Positions 7,405 through 15,954 of a DNA stretch of 64,000 nucleotides are shown one piece after another. Under the pieces are notes generated by a model. It did no database searches and was not told where the DNA came from. It was given only the letters and a program-made list of their open reading frames with translations. The DNA comes from Clostridia bacterium (GTDB taxonomy: Bacteria > Bacillota > Clostridia > UMGS1883 > UMGS1540): positions 1-64,000 of the forward strand of contig JAFSYJ010000032.1 of assembly GCA_017450025.1 (NCBI GenBank). The letters run 5' to 3'. The translations under genes and the position numbers were made by a program. Positions within the stretch are counted from its first letter, which is position 1; every line of letters begins with the position of its first letter.

Positions 7405-9284
7405 ACTTGTTTTCCTTTACCATATTTTTCCATAATCACCAATAATACGGAAATATCTGCCGGTGAAACTCCTGATATTCTGGAAGCCTGTCCGATGTTT
7501 TCGGGTTTTATTTTATCAAGCTTTTGCCGTGCTTCGATTCTGATGCCCTTTAAGCTCATAAAATCAATGTCTTTCGGTATAATTTTGTTCTCAAGCTTGC
7601 GGAACTGCTCTACCGTCTGCCGTTGTCTCTTGATGTATCCGGCATACTTAATTTTCATTTCCGCTTGGTGCGAAACCGCATAACCAATGGGTTTGCGCGT
7701 TGTGTCAACAGGCTCTAAGTCCTCATATGTTATCTGCGGTCTTCGAAGCAGCTCCGCTATTCTAATGCCTGTTGTTACTGTTTCCGTACCCTTACTTTCT
7801 AAAATTCCGTTAAGCTTTTCCGTCGGTGGGAGAGATGTTTTTTCAAGCCGCCGTATCTCTTTTTTGACGGCGCTCATTTTTTCACAGAATTTTTTATAGC
7901 GGCTTTTTTTGATAAGCCCTATTTCGTAACCGATCGGGGTCAATCTCTCGTCAGCGTTATCCTGCCTCAAAAGAAGTCTGTACTCGGAGCGCGATGTCAT
8001 CATTCTATACGGCTCGTTTGTCCCTTTTGTTACCAAATCATCTATTAAAACGCCGATATAGGCTTCGTCTCTGCCAAGAACGACGGGCTTTTTTCCGAGT
8101 ATCTTCATAGCGGCATTTATACCTGCCATAAGGCCTTGCGCTGCGGCTTCTTCATATCCTGATGTTCCGTTGAACTGTCCTGCGCCGAAAAGACCTCCAA
8201 AATCTTTAAATTCAAGACTTGCTTTTAGCTGCAGAGGATTTATGCAATCGTATTCTATCGCGTATCCCGTTCTCATAATACGGCAATTTTCAAGCCCTGC
8301 AATCGAATGCAGCATATCAAGCTGAACATCTTCGGGAAGTGAGGTAGAAAGCCCCTGAACATACATTTCATCTGTGTTCAGCCCCATTGGTTCTATAAAA
8401 ATCTGGTGACGCTCTTTTTCTGCAAAGCGTACCACCTTATCTTCGATTGACGGGCAGTATCTTGCGCCCACACCTTCGATTTTGCCACTGTACATAGGCG
8501 CTCTGTCGAGGTTTGCGCGGATTATTTCGTGTGTTTTGGAATTTGTGTATGTCAAATAGCAGCTCACGCGGTTTTTGAGTTTTCGTTTTGTTTCAAACGA
8601 GAACGGCAATATCTCGTCGTCGCCGCACTGCTCTTCCATTTTTGAAAAATCAATTGTTTTTTTGCTTATTCGCGGGGGAGTGCCTGTCTTAAAACGCAAT
8701 ATCTCAACGCCTTTATTTTTCAAGCTTTGGGACAGTGCAAGTGCGGGAAAAATCCCGTCAGGTCCGCTCTGTCTCGAATATTCTCCCGTAATTACCTTGC
8801 CGCCGAGATATGTACCGCTGGCTATGATAACGGCTTTAACCTCAAAAACGGCGCCCATTTCGGTTTTAACTCCGCACACGGCGTTATTGTCATCAAACAG
8901 GACTTCGGTTATTTCAGCCTGTTTAATTGCCAGATTATCGGTATGCTCAAGCACATTTTTGATTTCGCGTCTGTATGCAATTCGGTCTGACTGTGCGCGA
9001 AGCGCCCACACTGCAGGCCCTTTGCCCTTATTTAAAAGGCGCGACTGGATCAAGGTTTTATCCGCGGCTTTGCCCATAACGCCGCCGAGCGCGTCGATTT
9101 CTCGCACAAGATGTCCTTTTGCGCTGCCGCCGATATTGGGATTGCAAGCCATATTGCCCACAGCATCAAGGCTGAGCGTAAACATAACTGTCGGCACTCC
9201 GAGCCTTGCAGAAGCCACGGCAGCTTCACAGCCTGCGTGACCGCCGCCGACAACCGCAACCTTATATTCTTTATTTGTTTCCAT
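7401..9284 (-). CDS. mnmG: tRNA uridine-34 carboxymethylaminomethyl modification enzyme MnmG (GidA)
   Basis: A 627-residue FAD protein that works with MnmE to build the cmnm5U34 modification in wobble-U tRNAs. The N-terminal FAD Rossmann motif GGGHAGCEAA is at about 12-21, with the MACNPNIGGSAKGHLVREIDALGG segment following. The C-terminal tRNA-binding domain ends VSPADISVLLV. Length is normal for the family. It lies directly after mnmE (four-base gap) and overlaps rsmG. Confidence 0.97.
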   Translation of the reverse strand: METNKEYKVAVVGGGHAGCEAAVASARLGVPTVMFTLSLDAVGNMACNPNIGGSAKGHLVREIDALGGVMGKAADKTLIQSRLLNKGKGPAVWALRAQSDRIAYRREIKNVLEHTDNLAIKQAEITEVLFDDNNAVCGVKTEMGAVFEVKAVIIASGTYLGGKVITGEYSRQSGPDGIFPALALSQSLKNKGVEILRFKTGTPPRISKKTIDFSKMEEQCGDDEILPFSFETKRKLKNRVSCYLTYTNSKTHEIIRANLDRAPMYSGKIEGVGARYCPSIEDKVVRFAEKERHQIFIEPMGLNTDEMYVQGLSTSLPEDVQLDMLHSIAGLENCRIMRTGYAIEYDCINPLQLKASLEFKDFGGLFGAGQFNGTSGYEEAAAQGLMAGINAAMKILGKKPVVLGRDEAYIGVLIDDLVTKGTNEPYRMMTSRSEYRLLLRQDNADERLTPIGYEIGLIKKSRYKKFCEKMSAVKKEIRRLEKTSLPPTEKLNGILESKGTETVTTGIRIAELLRRPQITYEDLEPVDTTRKPIGYAVSHQAEMKIKYAGYIKRQRQTVEQFRKLENKIIPKDIDFMSLKGIRIEARQKLDKIKPENIGQASRISGVSPADISVLLVIMEKYGKGKQV

Positions 9285-9288
9285 ACAA

Positions 9289-10632
9289 TTACTTCCCTAA
9301 ACAGAATTTACTGAAAATTTTATTTATAATTTCTTCGGACACGGTGAGGCCTGTTATTTCCCCGAGAAACGAAATGGCGTTTTCCAGATCTGTCGCCGCC
9401 AAATCGGGCGGAAAGCCTGAATCAAGCGTTTCCTGTGCGTTTTTCAGGCTTTCGTGTGCCTTTATTACAGCTTCTTTTTGACGGAGATTTGAAATCATAC
9501 CACGCTGTGCGGAATAAACTTCTCCGTCTGAAGCTATATTTACTATTGCTTTTTTGAGGTCTTTAAGCCCTTCTCCTTTTTTAACTGAAATTTTAATAAC
9601 AGGTGAGGGGTTTTTTAAATCCATATTTGCAAGGTCCTGTTTATTTAAAACAATGATGCGCTTTTTTTCTTTTGTTTTTTCTATTATGTTTTTGTCATCG
9701 TCCGTGAAATCTGACGCGTCGCAAACAACTAAACAAATATCGCTCTTTTCTATATATTCATATGACTTTTCTATGCCAATTTTTTCTATTCCTTCGGCTT
9801 CTCTTATCCCTGCCGTGTCGCAGAATTTAACGACTATACCGTCTATATTGGCTTCTTCGGTTATAACATCGCGCGTTGTGCCCTCTATATCGGTAACTAT
9901 TGCTCTGTCTTTTTCCAAAAGTGCATTCAGAAGCGATGATTTGCCTGTATTCGGCTTTCCTACTATTGTGCAGAAAATGCCTTCGTTAACAAACCGCCCC
10001 AAATCCGCCGTTTTGAGCAATTCCGAAAGTTCGTCCATTTTGTCCGTTATTACATTACGGAATGTAGATTTTTGCATTTCGTCTATGTCTTCTTCGGGAT
10101 AATCTGAAACGACCATTATCTGCGCGCAAATATCCAAAAGTGAATCGCGCACGGAGTTGATTTTTTTGGAAAGCTCTCCTTCCATACGGTTGACGGCTTC
10201 ACACGCGGCATTATCAGTTTCTGCGTTTATCAAATCCGCCACCGCCTCGGCCTGCGAAAGGTCGAATTTGCCGTTTAAAAACGCCCTTTTTGTAAATTCG
10301 CCCGGTTCAGCCATTTGCGCTCCGGCGCGAAGGACAAGTTCAAGGATCTTTTGTGTGACAAGAATACCGCCGTGGCAATGAATTTCAACAATGTCTTCTC
10401 CGGTAAACGAATGAGGCGCCCTCATATACACGCACATTACGCTGTCAACAATGCCGCCGCTAAAATCAAGTATTTTTCCGTATTGCATAAGATACGGCAC
10501 AGCTTGCGAAACAGGCGTTTTGCCTTTAAAAATTTTATCCGCAACAAATGATGCGTCGTCGCCGCTTATTCTTATAATTGCAACGCCGCCCACACCGTGA
10601 GCTGTTGCAACCGCCGCAATGGTCTTACTCAT
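9289..10632 (-). CDS. mnmE: tRNA modification GTPase MnmE (TrmE)
   Basis: A 447-residue potassium-activated GTPase, partner of MnmG. The N-terminal formyl-THF-binding domain (starting TIAAVATAHGVGGVAIIRISG) and helical domain surround a Ras-like G domain: G1 GKPNTGKSS (about 227), G3 DTAGIRE, G4 NKQD. The C-terminal FCLGK keeps the conserved catalytic cysteine box. A strong hairpin terminator separates it from khpB upstream, so it may have its own weak promoter or rely on readthrough. Confidence 0.97.
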   Translation of the reverse strand: MSKTIAAVATAHGVGGVAIIRISGDDASFVADKIFKGKTPVSQAVPYLMQYGKILDFSGGIVDSVMCVYMRAPHSFTGEDIVEIHCHGGILVTQKILELVLRAGAQMAEPGEFTKRAFLNGKFDLSQAEAVADLINAETDNAACEAVNRMEGELSKKINSVRDSLLDICAQIMVVSDYPEEDIDEMQKSTFRNVITDKMDELSELLKTADLGRFVNEGIFCTIVGKPNTGKSSLLNALLEKDRAIVTDIEGTTRDVITEEANIDGIVVKFCDTAGIREAEGIEKIGIEKSYEYIEKSDICLVVCDASDFTDDDKNIIEKTKEKKRIIVLNKQDLANMDLKNPSPVIKISVKKGEGLKDLKKAIVNIASDGEVYSAQRGMISNLRQKEAVIKAHESLKNAQETLDSGFPPDLAATDLENAISFLGEITGLTVSEEIINKIFSKFCLGK

Positions 10633-10647
10633 TTTTGCTCCTTACAC

Positions 10648-10703
10648 AAAAGAAAACTGCCTAAAATAAGCAAAAATATTGTTTGCAAAATTATAAGGCA
10701 GTT
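10648..10703 (-). terminator. Hairpin terminator after khpB
   Basis: AACTGCCT (10655-10662) and AGGCAGTT (10696-10703) pair around an AT-rich interior containing a second small stem (GCAAA/TTTGC). On the minus strand the stem is followed by TTCTTTT. It lies between khpB and mnmE and may be only partly efficient. Confidence 0.65.
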
Positions 10704-10709
10704 GTTCTA

Positions 10710-11345
10710 TCAGTTTTTATAATCTCTGTTATACGCAATTACAACTCTTCTGTTGGGTTCTTCTCCTGTGCTGTATGTTTTTACTCTGTCATCGCCCTGC
10801 AGACTTGAGTGAATTATTCTTCTTTCATACGGATTCATTGGATCGAGAGTCATATTTCTTTTGTACTTTACAGCCTTATTTGAAGTCTTTTTTGCAAGAT
10901 TTATCAGCGTTTCCTCTCTCTTTTTCTTATAATTTTCAGTATCTATCGTAACGCTGATATACTCTTCTGACTTTCTGTTAATCATAAGGCTTGTAAGGTA
11001 CTGAAGTGCCATGAGCGTTTCTCCGCGTCTGCCTATAAGAATTCCCATATTACTTCCTGAAAGATTAATCCTGAATCCCTTTTGCGTATCGTCTATTTCG
11101 ATTTCCGCTTCTATCTTCATTTTGCTTAGAAGTTCCTTCAGGAAATTATATACTTCATCTTTGTATGACATTTCTTTTGCAGAAACGCGAACTTCTGCTT
11201 CTTTATTTCCAATGAGTCCAAATAAACCCTTGTTTCCTTCGTCTATAATTTCGATTTCCGCGTCTTCTTCGCTGATTCCCAGCTCTTCTAACGCAAGGCT
11301 TACGGCTTCTTCAACCGTTTTACCTTTTTTTACCGTTTCTTTCAT
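10710..11345 (-). CDS. khpB: RNA-binding protein KhpB (Jag/EloR), Jag-N/KH/R3H domains
   Basis: A protein of about 211 residues. Domain order is Jag-N (about 1-50, KGKTVEEAVSLALEELGI), KH (about 75-150, GRRGETLMALQYL in place of the usual GxxG loop region) and C-terminal R3H (about 150-211, DPMNPYERRIIHSSLQ). In Gram-positives this protein binds RNA with KhpA and affects cell elongation. It follows yidC, as in many Firmicutes. I prefer the ATG at 11345 (preceded by GGGGG) to the ATG at 11360, which has no ribosome binding site. The chosen start overlaps the 3' end of yidC by 26 bases. Confidence 0.93.
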   Translation of the reverse strand: MKETVKKGKTVEEAVSLALEELGISEEDAEIEIIDEGNKGLFGLIGNKEAEVRVSAKEMSYKDEVYNFLKELLSKMKIEAEIEIDDTQKGFRINLSGSNMGILIGRRGETLMALQYLTSLMINRKSEEYISVTIDTENYKKKREETLINLAKKTSNKAVKYKRNMTLDPMNPYERRIIHSSLQGDDRVKTYSTGEEPNRRVVIAYNRDYKN

Positions 11346-12132
11346 GCCAAGTGCCCCCATTATCTAATTCAATATCATCTACTTTTATCAGTTTTTTTAA
11401 CGCCAATGTTTGCAAAATCTGAAATGCGCTGCTTATCGTCCAATAAAATGATGCGGCAACCGGCATTGTAAAAGTAAAAAACAATGTCATAAGAGGGAAT
11501 ATTGTTGTCATCATTTTACCCGTTTGTGCAGCCTGATCGTTGGCAGCTTGCGACGGTTGCTGCCCCTGTGTGATCTTACCCGAAAGGTATGTGAGACCTG
11601 TCGCAACAAGCGGAAATATCCAAAGTTCTGAAACTGCTTTAAAATCCGGTATAGCAACGAGATTTATTCCGAAGATTTTTGCGTTAAGCCCACTGTTTAC
11701 AGCAACCTGAAGCTTTGCAAGCTGTGTACTCATACCTTCGTAAATTTCAGGATGTGCCGCGATTTCCTTAGCCGTGTCTATATGAAACATATACCAGCCC
11801 GGATCATATATAACCCAAATAAGCGCTATTAAAATAGGAAACTGTATAAGCATAGGAAAACAACCCGACATCGGGCTTATTTTATACTTTTTATAAAGCT
11901 TCATAGTTTCCTGATTTTGCTTTTCTTTATCGTTTTTATACTTGGTTTGCAATTCCGTAAGCAACGGATTTATTTTTTGCATTTTTATCATTGATTTTTG
12001 CTGCTTTATATTAAGCGGCAACAAAATAATTCTGACAATGAGTGTAAATAAAAAAATTGCAACACCATAATTTTGGACAAAATTATATAAAAACTCCATA
12101 ATTTGTCCTAAAACACCTGCTATAGCTCCCAT
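11320..12132 (-). CDS. yidC: Membrane protein insertase YidC/OxaA
   Basis: A 270-residue polytopic protein of the YidC/Oxa1/Alb3 family that inserts membrane proteins alone or with SecYEG. The conserved hydrophilic-groove arginine is in FTLIVRIILLPL near residue 35. A charged cytoplasmic coiled coil follows (KSMIKMQKINPLLTELQ), then ISPMSGCFPMLIQFP and PVAASFYWTISSAFQ in the later membrane segments. There is no obvious lipobox at the N-terminus, unlike SpoIIIJ of Bacillus. It lies downstream of yidD and overlaps khpB. Confidence 0.95.
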   Translation of the reverse strand: MGAIAGVLGQIMEFLYNFVQNYGVAIFLFTLIVRIILLPLNIKQQKSMIKMQKINPLLTELQTKYKNDKEKQNQETMKLYKKYKISPMSGCFPMLIQFPILIALIWVIYDPGWYMFHIDTAKEIAAHPEIYEGMSTQLAKLQVAVNSGLNAKIFGINLVAIPDFKAVSELWIFPLVATGLTYLSGKITQGQQPSQAANDQAAQTGKMMTTIFPLMTLFFTFTMPVAASFYWTISSAFQILQTLALKKLIKVDDIELDNGGTWHERNGKKR

Positions 12133-12178
12133 AATTTAACCTTTCAACTTGAATACTTGGTGTGTCATCACGAATTTG

Positions 12179-12400
12179 CTATTTAAGAGGGTCGTATCCT
12201 CCTTTAAAAAAAGGGTTGCACCGTATTATCCTGCAAACAGATAGAAATCCGCCCTTTATAAATCCATATTTTTCAATCGCCTGATAGCTATACTCCGAAC
12301 AAGTCGGAATATATCTGCAACACGCTCTTTTGTGCGGTGAAATATATCTTTGATAAAATTTAATAGCTTTAAGTGCCGGAATTTTCAACTGACAGTCCAC
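12179..12400 (-). CDS. yidD: Membrane protein insertion efficiency factor YidD
   Basis: A small protein of at most 73 residues with the conserved YidD core: [25 protein letters not shown] and the C-terminal GYDPL. YidD is a membrane-associated accessory to YidC. The coordinates use a GTG start overlapping rnpA by 32 bases. A TTG four codons later (12388) would give a length closer to the family and start [13 protein letters not shown]; neither has a strong ribosome binding site, so the start is uncertain. Confidence 0.9.
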   Translation of the reverse strand: MDCQLKIPALKAIKFYQRYISPHKRACCRYIPTCSEYSYQAIEKYGFIKGGFLSVCRIIRCNPFFKGGYDPLK

Positions 12401-12719
12401 ACTTTCTTAAAAGGTAGTCAAAATCCCTTCCTATTTTCCAAAAGTCAGCTTCAGAAGCAAGGATCCTTGCTACAATGACTATATCGTAACCCGTGCGTAT
12501 ATTATCTTCTCTGAGCCTGTAATTTTCCCGTATCAACCGTTTTACTCTGTTTCTCACAACTGCTTTTCCGACTTTTTTACTTACTGTAATACCAAGGCGG
12601 TTGGTACACTTATTATTTCTTTTAAAATAAAAAACCAGCGTTTTTGAAACTTCCGAACCGCCTCTATAATACAAGTATTTAAAAGTTTTATTTTGCTTTA
12701 AAGCACATGTTTTTTTCAT
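12369..12719 (-). CDS. rnpA: Ribonuclease P protein component
   Basis: A 116-residue basic protein that assists the RNase P RNA in maturing tRNA 5' ends. The signature RNxxKRxxR is present as [14 protein letters not shown], preceded by [14 protein letters not shown]. It follows rpmH by six bases, the standard rpmH-rnpA pair, and overlaps yidD. The C-terminus ([11 protein letters not shown]) is slightly longer than the minimum for the family. Confidence 0.96.
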   Translation of the reverse strand: MKKTCALKQNKTFKYLYYRGGSEVSKTLVFYFKRNNKCTNRLGITVSKKVGKAVVRNRVKRLIRENYRLREDNIRTGYDIVIVARILASEADFWKIGRDFDYLLRKCGLSVENSGT

Positions 12720-12725
12720 ATCGAA

Positions 12726-12860
12726 TTAAGCAGAAAGTACTTTTCTGCCCCTTCTTCTTCTTGCGGCCAAGACCTTTCTTCCGTTTCTGTCACTCATTCT
12801 CTTTCTGAAACCATGTGTTTTTTTTCTATGCCTGTTATTTGGCTGAAATGTTCTGAGCAT
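12726..12860 (-). CDS. rpmH: 50S ribosomal protein L34
   Basis: A 44-residue, very basic protein of the large subunit. It begins [20 protein letters not shown], the L34 signature, and continues with [29 protein letters not shown] lies 8 bases upstream of the ATG. It is the first gene of the operon running to rsmG, driven by the consensus promoter at 12908-12936 on the other side of the origin from dnaA. Confidence 0.98.
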   Translation of the reverse strand: MLRTFQPNNRHRKKTHGFRKRMSDRNGRKVLAARRRRGRKVLSA

Positions 12861-12907
12861 CTAATTACACCTCCTCTTTTATTCTTAGATGACACATTTA
12901 CTACTGT

Positions 12908-12936
12908 ATTATATATAATTTGGCTATGTTTGTCAA
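12908..12936 (-). promoter_or_regulatory. Sigma-A promoter of rpmH-rnpA operon
   Basis: Perfect consensus on the minus strand: TTGACA (12931-12936), 17-base spacer, TATAAT (12908-12913), about 50 bases before the rpmH ATG. Confidence 0.9.
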
Positions 12937-12983
12937 ACATTTTTTTTATTTCTTATTTTTTTTAAAAATTATTGTTTTTTTTA

Positions 12984-13012
12984 TTGCGTTTTTGTGAAAA
13001 AAATGGTATTAT
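12984..13012 (+). promoter_or_regulatory. Candidate dnaA promoter
   Basis: TTGCGT (12984-12989), 17-base spacer, TATTAT (13007-13012). This leaves a leader of about 170 bases that contains the DnaA-box-like sites, so DnaA binding could repress its own synthesis. Confidence 0.55.
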
Positions 13013-13067
13013 ATATTTAATATGTAAAAAAGGTAGTTTATTTTTATTTTTTCACAAAAAAATAAGG

Positions 13068-13162
13068 ATTTCCACATAGTTATAAACACTTTTTGCCCTG
13101 TTTTTTCTGAAAAATGCTATTTTTTCCACATATTTTAAATTGCTTTATACTACTTTTCCACA
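13068..13162 (+). promoter_or_regulatory. DnaA-box cluster upstream of dnaA
   Basis: Three sites share the TTCCACA core: ATTTCCACA (13068-13076), TTTTCCACA (13122-13130) and TTTTCCACA (13154-13162), all in the same orientation. TTATAAACA (13080-13088) is a weaker candidate. They differ from TTATCCACA at one or two positions. Functional assignment is by position and core sequence. Confidence 0.7.
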
Positions 13163-13189
13163 TATATTTTTACTTTTGAGGGGATAAAA

Positions 13190-14500
13190 ATGGACAAATC
13201 TACTTTGGATATTTGGAGCGAGGTTCTAGTTCTTTTAGAAGACGAAATTACTCCGATAGGCTACAGCACCTGGATAAAATCAATAAATCCTATTAAGTTT
13301 GATAATAACATTTTGTATATCAATGTTCCTACAACAATAAACAAAACTATGATTGAGCAAAGGTATATTGACCTTATAAGAAATTCTATTTATCAGGTCA
13401 CCGGAACAGATGCCGATATTGTTGTATCTACTGCTGACAAGGCTCCGAAAAAAGAAGAACAAAAAGAGCCTTCACGCACTGTCGGTATGCCTCTTAATCC
13501 TAAATATACTTTTGACACTTTTGTAGTAGGCAAGTCAAACAACACCGCACACGCCGCTTCTCTCGCTATTGCGGAAGCCCCCGGCGTTTGGAGAAATCCA
13601 CTTTTTTTATACAGCGCTGCAGGACTCGGCAAAACTCATCTTCTTCACGCAATAGGAAACTATATTAAAGACAACAACAAAGACGCCGTTATTGCTTATA
13701 TTTCTTCGGAATCCTTTATGAATGAATTTATCAGCTCTCTTAAAGAAAAAAATACTGACAAATTCAGAAACAAATACCGCAATGTTGATGTTCTTATGGT
13801 TGACGATATTCAGTTTATTGCCGGCAAGCAAAGCACGGAGGAAGAATTCTTCCATACTTTTAACGCTTTACACGACTCAAACAAGCAGATCATTATCACA
13901 AGTGATAAAAGTCCTGACGAACTGAAAACCTTTGAGGACAGGTTAAGATCCCGTTTTGAATGGGGATTGATGTTTGACATAGCTCCCCCTGATTTTGAAA
14001 CCCGTGTGGCGATTTTAAAGAAAAAAGCAGAAAATGAAGGAGTTTACATATCAGAGGATATTCTTATGTATATTGCTGATATGGTGACTTCTAATATCCG
14101 TGAGCTTGAAGGTGTTTTTAACAAGGTTTTGGCTTATCGCGGTCTTGAAAATAAAGAAATTACTATGGAGCTTGCCGCAGATGTTTTGAAAAATTACGAA
14201 AAAAACGGCAAAAAAACTATTACTCCTGATATTATAGTTGACTGCTGTGCTAAATATTATCAGCTTCGCAGAGAAGATATTTTAGGAAAAAGAAAAACTA
14301 ACGAAATAGCAAAAGCAAGACAAATTTGTATGTACTATATGCACACAATTCTCGGTTATTCTCAACTTAAAATTGCGAAATACTTTGACAAGCATCACAC
14401 TACAATTATGCACGGTATTAAAGAAGTAGAAAAGGAAATAAGAGAAAATGAAGACTTCGCTTTGGAAATTGAAAATTTAAAAGAGGATATTTTATCTTGA
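13190..14500 (+). CDS. dnaA: Chromosomal replication initiator protein DnaA
   Basis: A 436-residue AAA+ initiator that binds DnaA boxes, opens oriC and loads the helicase. Domain I is about residues 1-75, followed by a short lysine/glutamate-rich linker. Domain III has Walker A GLGKTH at 145-150, Walker B VDDIQFIAGK and the AAA+ arginine region RFEWGLMFDI. Domain IV carries the DNA-binding signature HHTTIMHGIKEVEKEI near 400. The linker is short and the total length is a little below the Bacillus protein. GAGGGG precedes the ATG. It is the first rightward gene from the origin. Confidence 0.98.
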   Translation: MDKSTLDIWSEVLVLLEDEITPIGYSTWIKSINPIKFDNNILYINVPTTINKTMIEQRYIDLIRNSIYQVTGTDADIVVSTADKAPKKEEQKEPSRTVGMPLNPKYTFDTFVVGKSNNTAHAASLAIAEAPGVWRNPLFLYSAAGLGKTHLLHAIGNYIKDNNKDAVIAYISSESFMNEFISSLKEKNTDKFRNKYRNVDVLMVDDIQFIAGKQSTEEEFFHTFNALHDSNKQIIITSDKSPDELKTFEDRLRSRFEWGLMFDIAPPDFETRVAILKKKAENEGVYISEDILMYIADMVTSNIRELEGVFNKVLAYRGLENKEITMELAADVLKNYEKNGKKTITPDIIVDCCAKYYQLRREDILGKRKTNEIAKARQICMYYMHTILGYSQLKIAKYFDKHHTTIMHGIKEVEKEIRENEDFALEIENLKEDILS

Positions 14501-14630
14501 TTTCCTAAAAATTTCCACATAGCTTTGGGTATGCAATATCTGATTTTTTTGAGGTTATAGTTGATTTGCATATACATTACTGCTATATACTATTTAAATT
14601 TATATATCTAAAGAGAAAGGGTGAAGGCTA
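14501..14630 (+). promoter_or_regulatory. dnaA-dnaN intergenic region with DnaA-box-like site and dnaN promoter
   Basis: ATTTCCACA at 14511-14519 continues as ATTTCCACATAG, the same 12-mer found at 13068-13079 on the other side of dnaA. A candidate dnaN promoter is TTGATT (14561-14566), 17-base spacer, TATATA (14584-14589). The region could be the second half of a bipartite origin, as in Bacillus, but this is inference. Confidence 0.55.
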
Positions 14631-15737
14631 ATGAATTTTTTGTGTGAAAAAGACAAATTATTAGAAGGTATTTCAACTGTTATAAAAGCGGTTGTTTCTA
14701 AAACACCTATGCCTATTTTACAGGGTATTCTTATCAGTACAGATGAAGATTGTATTATTCTTACAACTAACAATCTTGAAACGGGAATTGAATGTATTAT
14801 TCCTGCAATCGTAAGAGAAAACGGTTCTATTGTTATAGGAGACGCAAGAGTTTTTTTTGAAATTATAAGAAAGTTGCCAAACGATTACATAAGTGTTGAA
14901 GTTGATGATAATTATCATACAACTATCAAATGTCAAAAATCCGTTTATAATATTATAGGATTAAATCCTATTGAGTTTCCTGAACTTCCGATTATAAAAG
15001 AAAAAGCTTCTTTTGAAATTAATGCAGAAGTTTTAAAACAGATGATAAGGCAAACACTTTTTGCTGTATCAACAAGACCAGAAAAACCGACGCTTACAGG
15101 CTCACTTTTTGAAATTGACGGTGATAATTTATCTATTATTTCACTTGACGGATTCCGTATGGCTATAAGAAAGGAAAAAATTGACGCAAGCGGAAATGAA
15201 AAGTTTATAATTTCAGGAAAAACTCTCGGTGATATAGTTAAAATAATAAAAGATGAAGATTTGCCGATAAAAATTAAGCTGACAGACAAATATGTTATGT
15301 TTGAGTATGAAAAAACAAAAGTTATATCAAGGCTTATTGAAGGTGATTATTACGATTATAAACGAATAATTCCTACTGATTTCAGAGTAAAAACCGTATT
15401 AAATCTTCAGGATATTCTTGTTTGTGTTGAGAGAACTGATCCTATCGTTGCGGTTGATATATTAAAAAATCCGATAAAAATCACAATAGATAACAATTCG
15501 CTTTCAATAGACTGTATAACATCAACGGGAAAAGTTCACGACATTATTGACATAGATGATTGCGGCGAAAAAATTGAAATTGGATTTAATCAGAGGTATT
15601 TACACGAAGCTTTACAGGCGTGCGAGTGTGAAGAAATATTTATGGAATTTAACGGAAGTCTTAATCCGTGTATAATAAAGCCTTTAGAAGGAGACAGCTT
15701 CTTATTTATGGTTTTACCCGTAAAATTAAGCAACTGA
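14631..15737 (+). CDS. dnaN: DNA polymerase III subunit beta (sliding clamp)
   Basis: A 368-residue clamp protein of three topologically similar domains that dimerises around DNA and tethers PolC. It starts MNFLCEKDKLLEGISTVIKA, a typical first helix, and ends FLFMVLPVKL, the conserved C-terminal strand forming part of the hydrophobic protein-binding cleft. AAGGGTG precedes the ATG. It heads dnaN-yaaA-recF-remB-gyrB, all with gaps of five bases or less or with overlaps. Confidence 0.97.
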   Translation: MNFLCEKDKLLEGISTVIKAVVSKTPMPILQGILISTDEDCIILTTNNLETGIECIIPAIVRENGSIVIGDARVFFEIIRKLPNDYISVEVDDNYHTTIKCQKSVYNIIGLNPIEFPELPIIKEKASFEINAEVLKQMIRQTLFAVSTRPEKPTLTGSLFEIDGDNLSIISLDGFRMAIRKEKIDASGNEKFIISGKTLGDIVKIIKDEDLPIKIKLTDKYVMFEYEKTKVISRLIEGDYYDYKRIIPTDFRVKTVLNLQDILVCVERTDPIVAVDILKNPIKITIDNNSLSIDCITSTGKVHDIIDIDDCGEKIEIGFNQRYLHEALQACECEEIFMEFNGSLNPCIIKPLEGDSFLFMVLPVKLSN

Positions 15738-15741
15738 TAAT

Positions 15742-15954
15742 ATGAAATTTATATTGGAAACAGAATTTATAAAGCTTGACCAGCTTCTTAAAGCAACGGA
15801 TATTGTTTCAAGCGGCGGCGAGGCAAAAGCCTTTATTCAAAACGGAAATGTTTTGGTTAACGGAAGTGTTGAAACAAGAAGAGGAAAAAAAATATACAAA
15901 GATTATATTGTTGAGCTTTTAAATGACAAGTCAATAAAAATTTTGGTGCGGTAA
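15742..15954 (+). CDS. yaaA: S4-domain RNA-binding protein YaaA
   Basis: A 70-residue protein made almost entirely of one S4-like RNA-binding fold (FIKLDQLLKATDIVSSGGEAK and VLVNGSVETRRGKKIYKDYIV). The conserved place between dnaN and recF identifies it as the Bacillus YaaA type; a role in ribosome assembly has been proposed for that family. Its stop and the recF ATG are adjacent, so the two are probably coupled. Confidence 0.9.
   Translation: MKFILETEFIKLDQLLKATDIVSSGGEAKAFIQNGNVLVNGSVETRRGKKIYKDYIVELLNDKSIKILVR

Larger units (their letters stand above)
12861..13189. other. Chromosomal replication origin region (oriC), rpmH-dnaA interval
   Basis: This 329-base gene-free interval is extremely AT-rich, with long T and A runs between 12940 and 13060 that could serve as an unwinding element. 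Transcription diverges from it: all genes to the left run leftward and those to the right run rightward for 13 kb. It holds divergent promoters for rpmH and dnaA and at least three DnaA-box-like sites before dnaA. These features together mark the origin; the exact unwinding point is not determined. Confidence 0.85.

Noticed and set aside
8575-9240. 221-codon open frame opposite mnmG
   Set aside because: It is the complementary frame of a certain gene, with no ribosome binding site and low-complexity composition.
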